Source: Kosakonia oryzae
GTDB lineage: Bacteria; Pseudomonadota; Gammaproteobacteria; Enterobacterales; Enterobacteriaceae
Length of the DNA: 64,000 nucleotides
Reading direction: 5' to 3'
NCBI RefSeq assembly: GCF_001658025.2
Contig: NZ_CP014007.2
Span: 3,348,001 to 3,412,000 of the forward strand
Shown: in pieces, positions 53,305-60,341 of the stretch
How the letters are laid out: each line of letters begins with the position of its first letter
How positions within the stretch are numbered: the stretch's first letter is position 1
The notes under the pieces: generated by a model
What the model was told of the DNA's origin: nothing
The model's database searches: none
The model's input: only the letters and a program-made list of their open reading frames with translations
Made by a program: the position numbers and the translations under genes

Positions 53305-54216
53305 TGCGCCAACGTTCTGCATCGCTTCCAGCACCTGGGTCAGTTTCTGAATCGCCATTTGCGCCGGGCGGGAAAGCTGGCGCGATGGCGCGGTACAGAG
53401 CGCCAGCGTCAGCGGGCGCAGCAGTTTGTTGCGCAGCGGCACAAACGCCAGTTGCCCGCTTTTTACTTCGTCCAGCACATCCAGCAGGCTCAGCACCGTG
53501 ATGCCACTCCCCTTCAGCACCAGCGATTTAATCAGCCGGATGTCATTACAATTGATGGTATTCGACGGGGCGAGATCGTAGTGGCGATAAAGCATGCCGA
53601 CACGCTCATGCACAATGAGCGGCGCGCCGGGCAGAATATGCCGCGCCTCGCTCAGCTCGCCCAGCGATAACGCCGGCGCAGTTGCCATGTTGTGATCCGG
53701 ACGCATCACCACGCCCATCTCCAGCTCGGCGAAGGCCAGCACATTCAGCCCTGATTGCCCTTCCGGATCGAGGATCAAACCGAAGTCGAGATCGGCCTGC
53801 CGCACTCTCTGGCTGACGGTATGGCTATCCGCGACCTGAAGTTCCAGCTCCAGCCACGGTTGCCCGGTGATAATGTCGGCCAGCGCGCTGGCAAAGCTCC
53901 CTTCCGCCAGCGCCTGCACCATTCCCACACTGACCGTGCCGCGTTTCAGCCCTTGCAGCTCATCAAATTTTTGCCGCGTAAGCTGAAACTCTTTTTGCCA
54001 GCGCAGCAGATTGTCATACAGCAACTCTCCCGCCGTGGTCATGCGTAAACCTTCCGGCAGCCGCTCAAACAGCGGCGTACCAAACTCCTCCTCCGCCTGC
54101 AAAATCTGCCGGTTAATCGCCGATGCGGAGATATGCAGTTTTTCTGCGGCGCGGCGCAGGCTGCCGCTGCGGGCAACTTCAGCGAAATAGAGGGCGAAAC
54201 GGGAAAATGGACTCAT
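53296..54216 (-). CDS. hpxR: HpxR, LysR-family regulator
   Basis: A 306-residue LysR regulator; in Klebsiella HpxR activates hpxDE. The helix-turn-helix covers residues about 5-60 (FAEVARSGSLRRAAEKLHISASAINRQI), followed by a coiled linker and effector-binding domain (GTVSVGMVQALAEGSF; IVHERVGMLY). The ATG at 54216 follows AGGTGCAGC. It is divergent from hpxD with a 116-base shared promoter. Confidence 0.92.
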   Translation of the reverse strand: MSPFSRFALYFAEVARSGSLRRAAEKLHISASAINRQILQAEEEFGTPLFERLPEGLRMTTAGELLYDNLLRWQKEFQLTRQKFDELQGLKRGTVSVGMVQALAEGSFASALADIITGQPWLELELQVADSHTVSQRVRQADLDFGLILDPEGQSGLNVLAFAELEMGVVMRPDHNMATAPALSLGELSEARHILPGAPLIVHERVGMLYRHYDLAPSNTINCNDIRLIKSLVLKGSGITVLSLLDVLDEVKSGQLAFVPLRNKLLRPLTLALCTAPSRQLSRPAQMAIQKLTQVLEAMQNVGASA

Positions 54217-54332
54217 GCTGCACCTGTACACTTTTTTGCAACGCCACAGTGAATTAATGGCGATGGATGTGAACACCCTAATATGACAACAATAAAGTTA
54301 CAACAATTAAACAATCGCTTTTATGTGAGCCT
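54217..54332. promoter_or_regulatory. Divergent hpxR / hpxD promoter region
   Basis: A 116-base AT-rich region that should hold the HpxR site. Unlike the other hpx promoters I found neither a sigma-54 box nor the 17-bp motif here, so hpxDE probably relies on sigma-70 with HpxR. Confidence 0.45.
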
Positions 54333-55379
54333 ATGATGACCATGAAAACAGCACTCCCCACCCCACCCGCCCATTGCACCTTCGAGCCGGAGGACTGGTT
54401 ACGTCTGGCAAAATGCTGGCATCCCGTCGCCCGCGCCTGCGATATTGGCGCAGCGCCGGTGAAAGCCACGCTGCTTGATGAACAGTTAGTGATTTATCGC
54501 GTGAAGGGCCAGGTGGTGGTCGCCCGCGATGTCTGCCCGCACCGCGGCGTGCCGCTGACGCTCGGTTTTCATGATGAAGAGGGTATCGTCTGCCCCTACC
54601 ACGGGCTACGTTTCGGTGAAGATGGTCGCTGTAACCGCATCCCTTCCAGCCCCGATCAGCCGGTACCGGCAAAACTCAACCTGTTGACGTTTGCCGTTGA
54701 AGAGCGTTTCGGCCTGATCTGGACCTGCCTGGCGTTTGACGCGGAAAACCCGCAACCGCTCCCGACGATGCCGCACTGGGATGACGAAGGTTTTCAGCAG
54801 ATCAACTGCCCGGCCTTTGAGGTGAACGGATTTGCAGGCCGCCAGGTGGAAGGCTTTCTCGATGTCGCCCATTTTGCGTGGATCCACACAGACACCTTCG
54901 CCGATGCCAATAACCAGTTCGTCCCGGATTACAGCCCGCAGGAGACCGAGTTTGGCTTTATTGCTGATTACTGGAGTTCGGTCGGCAATTATCCGGCGAG
55001 TTCTGACTATCGCGCGCCGGAAGGTTTTCAGTGGCTGCGCCATTTCGAGATGCACCTGCCGTTTACCGCCACGCTGACGATCCATTTTCCCGGCGAGGCG
55101 CGGCTGGTGATCATGAATGCCGCATCGCCGGTCTCCTCGCGCGTTACCCGCATGTTTGCGCCGATCGCGCGCAATTTCGATCTGCATATCCCGATCGAAG
55201 AGGTGCACGCGTTCAACCTGCGCGTGTTTGAAGAAGATCGCCTGATGGTAGAGACACAACGGCCGGAAAGGCTGCCGCTGGATCTGACGCTGGAAGCCCA
55301 TATTCCGGCGGACAGAAGTTCGATTGCCTATCGCCGTGGCCTGAAAAAAATGGGTTTTGGCGAGTTCTTTCTGGTGTGA
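54333..55379 (+). CDS. hpxD: HpxD, Rieske oxygenase component (hypoxanthine/xanthine oxidation)
   Basis: Oxygenase of the two-component system that oxidises hypoxanthine to xanthine or urate in Klebsiella, taking electrons from HpxE. The 348 residues have a Rieske [2Fe-2S] domain (Cys-x-His in VCPHRGVPLT near residue 67, Cys-x2-His in CPYHGLRFGEDGRC near 87) and a catalytic domain with the mononuclear-iron ligands in FLDVAHFAWIHTDTF near 173. Three ATGs are clustered (54333, 54336, 54342); the exact start is uncertain. Confidence 0.92.
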   Translation: MMTMKTALPTPPAHCTFEPEDWLRLAKCWHPVARACDIGAAPVKATLLDEQLVIYRVKGQVVVARDVCPHRGVPLTLGFHDEEGIVCPYHGLRFGEDGRCNRIPSSPDQPVPAKLNLLTFAVEERFGLIWTCLAFDAENPQPLPTMPHWDDEGFQQINCPAFEVNGFAGRQVEGFLDVAHFAWIHTDTFADANNQFVPDYSPQETEFGFIADYWSSVGNYPASSDYRAPEGFQWLRHFEMHLPFTATLTIHFPGEARLVIMNAASPVSSRVTRMFAPIARNFDLHIPIEEVHAFNLRVFEEDRLMVETQRPERLPLDLTLEAHIPADRSSIAYRRGLKKMGFGEFFLV

Positions 55380-55387
55380 GGTGCGCG

Positions 55388-56353
55388 ATGAATGACGTGC
55401 TGAAGGTGGTGGTTGATGGCTTGTGGCGTCAGGGCGATAAAAATCTTGCCGTGCGGTTGGTCTCCGCCAATGGCGAACCGCTTCCCGGCTGGCAGCCCGG
55501 CGCGCACATTGATGTGCATCTGCCCTGCGGCCTGATCCGCCAGTATTCGCTGACCGGAGAAAGCACGACGGAAAGCTACTTGATCTGCGTGGCGCAGGAG
55601 AGCGCATCTCGCGGCGGCTCGCGCTATATCCATCAGACGTTACGCCCAGGCCAGACGCTGACAATCTCAGCGCCACGCAACCTGTTTGCGCTACGCGATG
55701 ACGGCCCGGTGCTGCTGCTGGCCGCCGGAATTGGCATTACGCCACTCTATGCGATGCTGCTGCAACGGGAGGCGACAGGTACGCCGTTTACGCTGCACTA
55801 TTTCGTGAAACGGCGAGAAGAAGCAGCATTTGCGCGCGAGCTTTCCCACTCGCTGAAGCACGGGGTTTGTCTTATTCACTGCTCTTCAGAAGGCAAAAGC
55901 CCGCGGCAGACGCTGGCGGCAACGATTCCCGCCCCCGGCGACGGAGAGCGCATTTATACCTGCGGCCCGGCGGGTTTTATGGCAGCGGTAAGAGACGTTG
56001 CGGCGGCAAAAGGCTGGCCTGAAGCGCAGATCCACAGCGAGGCATTTGCGCCTGCCGCGCCCGTTGCGGCGTCGCAACAAGAAGAGACTTTTACCATTAC
56101 GCTGGCCTCCAGCGGAGAAAAATGGCCCGTTCCGGCAAACAAAAGCATTGCGCAGGTGCTGCAGGATAATGGCGTGGCAGTGCCGCTTTCGTGTGAGATG
56201 GGGATTTGCGGTGCCTGTCTGACGCCGGTGCTTGATGGCGTGGTCGATCACCGCGATACGGTGCAATCGGCAGCGGAGAAAACCGCCGCCACGCAGCATA
56301 TCGCGCTATGTTGCTCACGCAGCCACTCGCGGGTTTTGGTGATTGATTTGTAG
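55388..56353 (+). CDS. hpxE: HpxE, ferredoxin-NAD(P)H reductase component
   Basis: Reductase that passes electrons from NAD(P)H through flavin and a [2Fe-2S] centre to HpxD. The 321 residues are arranged as phthalate-dioxygenase-reductase: flavin-binding RQYSLTGE near residue 50, NAD-binding LLAAGIGITPLYAML near 112 and CGPAGFM near 200, and a C-terminal plant-type ferredoxin with CEMGICGACLTPVLDG near 270 and the last Cys in IALCCSRS. GAGGTGCGCG precedes the ATG. Confidence 0.94.
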   Translation: MNDVLKVVVDGLWRQGDKNLAVRLVSANGEPLPGWQPGAHIDVHLPCGLIRQYSLTGESTTESYLICVAQESASRGGSRYIHQTLRPGQTLTISAPRNLFALRDDGPVLLLAAGIGITPLYAMLLQREATGTPFTLHYFVKRREEAAFARELSHSLKHGVCLIHCSSEGKSPRQTLAATIPAPGDGERIYTCGPAGFMAAVRDVAAAKGWPEAQIHSEAFAPAAPVAASQQEETFTITLASSGEKWPVPANKSIAQVLQDNGVAVPLSCEMGICGACLTPVLDGVVDHRDTVQSAAEKTAATQHIALCCSRSHSRVLVIDL

Positions 56354-56372
56354 CCGCCGTGACGGCACGTTG

Positions 56373-56413
56373 TGCCGGGTCCGAAACCTGACGCTTCGGC
56401 CCCGGGCATTTTT
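56373..56413 (+). terminator. Terminator of hpxDE
   Basis: TGCCGGGTCCGAA (56373-56385) pairs imperfectly with TTCGGCCCCGGGCA (56395-56408) around a nine-base loop and is followed by TTTTT, 20 bases after the hpxE stop. Confidence 0.78.
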
Positions 56414-56456
56414 CACCGTCAACACAGCGTTTAGCGCATCTCTTTATCCGCCAGCG

Positions 56457-57767
56457 CTACAACAGGGCGTGGGAAATCTCTTTAATGGCTTTCAGATCCG
56501 AGCCAAAACGCATAATGGCGTCGCGGTGCTTTTCCAGCTCGCTGTAGGGCAACCAGGCCATATTGAGATCGGTGATGCGGCTAAAGGCCGGGCGCTGTAG
56601 CTGGCTTCTGACATCATTTTCGCGGCTGTCCGGCGCCACCAGAAAAAGCTCGGTTGAGGCGGACAAATCATTGCCGTTGAGCGCCAGATCCAGCATCCGG
56701 CAGATCCCGGAGTAGATGGAGGTTGAATGCTCAACTTCGAATGCCGCCACCACCTGCGCACCTTCTGGTTTCAGCCACAGGACATCGATCAGACGCGTCG
56801 CTTCAGAACCGTTTACCGACAGGATATGTTCCGGCAGTGCTTTCAGACAGCCGTGCGATAGCGCCACGCCCTGATGCAGACGACTGTGGTCGTTGGCGGC
56901 AATCCATACGTCGTAACCGAGCGCTTTGCCAATATCACGCAGCCAGGCCTGGATTTCCGTGTGCGTGCGTTCATTCTCCCCGTCCTGGATTTGCGCTTTA
57001 TTTTGCGCCGCCGGCGGGCGAGCCGCCTCCAGATACGCATTCCAGTCTGCGTCGGCAGCGGCGGAATTTTCCAGTGGCGGCGCAGGATAGCGACCCGAAC
57101 CGATATCGAAAAGCAGCCCGCCAATAGCACCCAAATCGTTTGACAGTAATTCCCGGTACTGCGCGTTTAAATTCAGGATCCCCTGACGCATGGCGAGAAA
57201 ATGCGGCCAACTGCCGAGCTTAACTTTCGCGCCGGTAAGGGCGTTATAGCCATTTACAATGGCGGTGTTAAACGGGGGAATGTGCGTGGGGTGAAGAAAA
57301 TAGAGCAGATTCGCGACCGCCGGGCCGAGCCCTTTAATTTTCAACGCATCGATAGCATTGATATGTCCCACAATATCGTCCGCGCACGCCGCACAGGAGC
57401 AATGATGCAGAAGCCGGGCAAAGGCCTTCTGATTGGCGCTGTTTTCATAAATATCCGGAATGCGCAGCTTTGGTTTCCACAGAAAAGCGTGATCGGCACC
57501 TTTGAAGATCTGCTTCTGCTCGGCAATGGAGTGAACAATTGTCTCCAGCGAGGAACCGCGGTAAGCAACGCCAAATTTTTCCTGCTCAATTTCATCCACC
57601 ACGACCGCAATACCGCTGCGGATCGAGCGAAAGTTTTTCAACCTCTGCTCCCATAAAAACCACGTCTGATAGGTGGCTTCGGGATCGTTGCGCCAGCGCT
57701 GAATTAGACGACGAACGCGATCTGAATGTACTGACTGAAGCTGCGGAACAGCATTTTCCATGACCAT
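56457..57767 (-). CDS. HhH plus PD-(D/E)XK-like putative nuclease
   Basis: A 436-residue cytoplasmic protein I do not recognise as a named family. Residues 139-160 (ALKIKGLGPAVANLLYFL) form a helix-hairpin-helix like those of base-excision glycosylases, inside an all-helical domain spanning about 60-210. Residues about 279-360 look like a restriction-endonuclease fold: IQAWLRDIGKALGYDVWIA, then LIDVLWLKP (Asp328) and AAFEVEHSTSIYSGICRMLDL (Glu344, Glu346), i.e. D-x15-ExE in place of ExK. DNA binding and cleavage are therefore likely; defence or repair is an inference. It stands alone between hpxE and the cdi remnants, without a methylase or ATPase partner. Starts at 57767 or 57761; no strong ribosome-binding site. 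Confidence 0.7.
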   Translation of the reverse strand: MVMENAVPQLQSVHSDRVRRLIQRWRNDPEATYQTWFLWEQRLKNFRSIRSGIAVVVDEIEQEKFGVAYRGSSLETIVHSIAEQKQIFKGADHAFLWKPKLRIPDIYENSANQKAFARLLHHCSCAACADDIVGHINAIDALKIKGLGPAVANLLYFLHPTHIPPFNTAIVNGYNALTGAKVKLGSWPHFLAMRQGILNLNAQYRELLSNDLGAIGGLLFDIGSGRYPAPPLENSAAADADWNAYLEAARPPAAQNKAQIQDGENERTHTEIQAWLRDIGKALGYDVWIAANDHSRLHQGVALSHGCLKALPEHILSVNGSEATRLIDVLWLKPEGAQVVAAFEVEHSTSIYSGICRMLDLALNGNDLSASTELFLVAPDSRENDVRSQLQRPAFSRITDLNMAWLPYSELEKHRDAIMRFGSDLKAIKEISHALL

Positions 57768-58027
57768 AACCAGATTGTTTTAATTATCGAAGAGCGGTGC
57801 GAACCGCATACCGGGCAAAAACTCTGCTCTGGTATTCAACAGCGGCATCGCAAAGGAGGGATTGATATCTGTCAAGAGAATGCAGGAGGAGGTGAAAACA
57901 GGTGACCGGGGTTAATTAACACTGTTTTGCGGCGTAGATAGAGGTGAATAGAAAAGTGATGCTTTGATGCTGAAAAGCTTCGCAGGTTGCTCTGGCGCAG
58001 CATCATGAAAGCGTGTTCAGACCTTAT
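57768..58027. other. Intergenic stretch without a gene
   Basis: These 260 bases separate the putative nuclease gene from the last toxin remnant of the cdi region. No frame, strong hairpin or operator stands out; it probably contains the nuclease gene's promoter. Confidence 0.4.
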
Positions 58028-58282
58028 TTATAGGAGCGGGAGATATAATTTGCGGTCATACCTGCCGGAAGAATCCGCTCGATGAGTAGGATCTCCCACC
58101 GGCAAAGAGTACCAGGCTAAACTGGAGTATCCGGTCTTTTTTCCACTCGTTGGCAGCTCCACATATTTTATTTTCCCGCCGGGCTTTTCAAACCAGGGAG
58201 CTGCATTTCCAGAGTTTATCTCTGTGGAAGGCAAAAAAATGGAGTATGCCGATCCAGAACTGGCGGCTGGAAATGCGTCGTT
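58028..58282 (-). pseudogene. Remnant of a TNT-like toxin C-terminus
   Basis: The frame read leftward carries INSGNAAPWFEKPGGKIKY, close to the conserved APWF-x2-PGGG-x-QY signature of the TNT (NAD-glycohydrolase, Tuberculosis-necrotising-toxin-like) fold. It is closed upstream by an in-frame TGA before 58282, and no intact N-terminal part or start codon is visible. It is best read as the 3' scrap of an old cdiA-type toxin tip. No partner immunity gene is recognisable next to it. Confidence 0.5.
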
Positions 58283-58334
58283 TCATTATCGAGTTCGGTG
58301 ACCGCCTGGGCGCTCACCTTTAACGAGTGGGCAG

Positions 58335-58879
58335 TTACACTGAATTACTGACAGACTCCTGCCAAAATGTCAGACAAACCCCATATTCATCCAGAAGGTC
58401 GTCAGCAATTTCAAACTGAAACACCTTATCCGGGAAAGCCTCTGCTAACGCGCGCTTCCAATATCTAGTTATCTGCTCGGCAAATAAATGACAAAGACGA
58501 TAATCCTCTTTTGACAGACCTACTTTAAATACGGGTCGGTCCGGTGCATCTTCCCACTTTGAAAAAAACTGATTTATTGAAAAAATATTTCTGTATCGTT
58601 CAACGTCTCTGCGCGATGTACTTTGTACTAATACACCAGATTTACTCTCTACTAGCCCCACAAATGAAACTTTTTCGGGTCGTATTGCTGAGCGTTAGGT
58701 AGCCAGAAAATGTGCCCCTGGATCTCAATAAAATCAGGAGAGAGCAAACCCAGCACAGAAATTGCTTGCTCTAGTGAAACCAAGTGTCCTACATATGAAA
58801 AAAATTCTCCGGAGCCAATATCTGAAACAAACAGGCTTAATGACTCTTTAGAAATATTACCCTGATAAACTTTCATCAT
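58335..58879 (-). pseudogene. Frameshifted immunity gene of orphan toxin cassette
   Basis: Two frames join into one 181-residue protein if one base is restored near 58675. The first (58879 to about 58676) reads to AQQYDP; the second continues EKVSFVGLVESKSGVLVQS to 58335. In the present sequence the first frame instead ends KKFHLWG-stop. The start overlaps the stop of the fragment at 58876-59103 (ATGA), the usual toxin-immunity coupling. Family unknown. A less likely alternative is a -1 slip on the AAAAAG run. Confidence 0.6.
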
Positions 58880-59103
58880 TTCAATCCTAAACTATCAAGA
58901 ACCGACTGAGGAACATTTCCCTCAAAAGCTTTTGTATCACTTCCCTTCTTGGGGAAATATGTTCCATTCGGAGCTTGGTTCCACTCGACCACCTTCACTG
59001 CACTATTACCACCTCCTATAGCTCCCGCAGCACCTACACCACTAGGGGTAACAACAAATAACCAAGAAGGTGGCATTGTGGATGAAGAGCTTTCACGGTG
59101 CAC
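58876..59103 (-). pseudogene. Orphan toxin C-terminal fragment, family unknown
   Basis: A 75-codon frame beginning at a GTG just after an in-frame TAA. The part from WLFVVTPSGVGAAGAIGGGN to FEGNVPQSVLDSLGLK looks like the tail of a polymorphic toxin: hydrophobic-glycine linker then a small polar domain ending in a short helix. Its stop overlaps the immunity-like gene at 58335-58879. It has no upstream presequence or ribosome-binding site, so it is probably silent DNA that can only be expressed after recombination onto cdiA. Confidence 0.5.
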
Positions 59104-59136
59104 TTAATCACCGGCGATATACAGGTGATTAAGTGC
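59100..59136. repeat. 13-bp perfect inverted repeat at cassette boundary
   Basis: GCACTTAATCACC (59100-59112) and its exact complement GGTGATTAAGTGC (59124-59136) flank an 11-base loop, between the C39 cassette's immunity gene and the next toxin fragment. There is no T tract, so it is not a standard terminator; it may mark a junction. Confidence 0.6.
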
Positions 59137-59214
59137 GGTAAGAAGTATTTTTCTTGAGAATACCATAACGGCTAATAAATCGATCCCGGTACGAGGCTGA
59201 GATCTTGATAGTAT

Positions 59215-59502
59215 TCATGGAACCAACTGGATCGGGAAGATGACTTCCCGACCTTCAATATAATCCCATGTTATTTCACCCAATACTCTAGATATTTTGG
59301 GCTTTAAAGGCATCACGGATATTATTAACTCATCAAGGCCATCCGTATATGCAATACCTCTTATACCCTTATTATCAGATATTTTTGCAGAAAAATATTC
59401 AACCTCACCCTGCACACTCAAACAATAATAAACAACACTTGTTTGAGATTCATAATTCATTGATAGCAAATCAATATTATGGTTTGTAGACACTGTGTCC
59501 AT
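59215..59502 (-). CDS. Probable immunity protein of the C39-like toxin
   Basis: A 95-residue acidic protein starting MDTVSTNHNIDLLSMNYESQ and ending VIFPIQLVP. Its ATG at 59502 overlaps the last 26 bases of the C39-like toxin frame and follows AAGGATACGTGGA, the usual arrangement for a cognate immunity gene. No family is recognised. It is intact although the toxin is disrupted, as expected if immunity is retained against siblings. Confidence 0.6.
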   Translation of the reverse strand: MDTVSTNHNIDLLSMNYESQTSVVYYCLSVQGEVEYFSAKISDNKGIRGIAYTDGLDELIISVMPLKPKISRVLGEITWDYIEGREVIFPIQLVP

Positions 59503-59860
59503 TCCACGTATCCTTAAATTCACTAATGGTCATCGTATAACGAGCCCCTTTAAATGGATCGTTGATTATTACGTTTCCTACATCATCAGTACCTTTGACT
59601 ACAACCCAGTGACCAACTTTATTACCCGAGTCCCACATCATTGCACTCTAGGAACCAGTATGATTTAAAGCCTCAAAGCTAGATGAAGAAACATTATTAG
59701 CCACCCAACCACTATCGGCTTTATTAAGTTTATTGGCCAACGAAGTCATTGAAGTTAATTCTGTTCCTAACTCAATTTGAGAAGATAAGATGCCTCTATC
59801 CTTCAACATCATTTCAGCACATGCAGCACCGCAACTCGTCGGAGTGACTTGCTTGACCAT
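59477..59860 (-). pseudogene. C39-like cysteine peptidase toxin with in-frame amber codon
   Basis: A continuous 128-codon frame from ATG 59860 to TAA 59477 interrupted only by TAG at 59650-59648 (codon 71). It shows the papain-like C39 features of contact-dependent toxins: Cys10 in VTPTSCGAACAEMMLKDRGI, His84 in KVGHWVVVKG and Asp101 in VIINDPFKG. A TGG to TAG change would explain the stop (GS-W-SAMMWDSG). The N-terminal side lacks the VENN presequence and ends at an in-frame TAA 12 codons earlier, so it is an orphan tip. Confidence 0.75.
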
Positions 59861-59967
59861 ATTTGGATCAATTATCTTTACCTTCAGGTTTTAAGCCTAC
59901 CGAAAAAAGATCCTATAACTACCTCATAAGTCTAAAATCCCAGTCGCTAAGGGCTGGGATTTGCTGT

Positions 59968-60333
59968 TTATAATGGGATTTTAGCCAGTAGCTCGTTAAC
60001 TTTTTCCATATCTTCAGGATGTAGCTTAAGGTATTTTTCACAGGCTAACCGAACATAGTGATAACAGATTTTTTCACTGACAATCACTGTATCGGCTTCA
60101 GATGGTGGATAACCGACTGCAAATTCAACTCCTTCAAAATGCTCACCTTCGTCATAACTGTCCATGTCAGGAAAATTACAGTAAGCACCATCAACATTTA
60201 ACGTCCTTTTTTTTGATAAGAACTCTAAAACTTGCAAAAACTTACCATCTTCATACATTCTGTCAAAATAAGATACAACGACTACATTAAGTCCGTTATC
60301 TACATCCTGTTGATTAAATAATTCTTTTATCAT
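59968..60333 (-). CDS. cdiI: CdiI, immunity protein for the EndoU-type CdiA tip
   Basis: A 121-residue acidic cytoplasmic protein eight bases behind cdiA. In contact-dependent inhibition loci this position is always the cognate immunity gene; it should bind and block the EndoU-type nuclease. Landmarks are [17 protein letters not shown] near residue 14, [15 protein letters not shown] near 65 and the C-terminal [16 protein letters not shown]. The family was not identified with certainty. Confidence 0.8.
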   Translation of the reverse strand: MIKELFNQQDVDNGLNVVVVSYFDRMYEDGKFLQVLEFLSKKRTLNVDGAYCNFPDMDSYDEGEHFEGVEFAVGYPPSEADTVIVSEKICYHYVRLACEKYLKLHPEDMEKVNELLAKIPL

Positions 60334-60341
60334 TATTCACC

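Noticed and set aside
58660-58690. Programmed -1 frameshift in the immunity gene
   Set aside because: The heptamer is not a canonical A-AAA-AAG site and no downstream pseudoknot is evident; a simple deletion is more economical.
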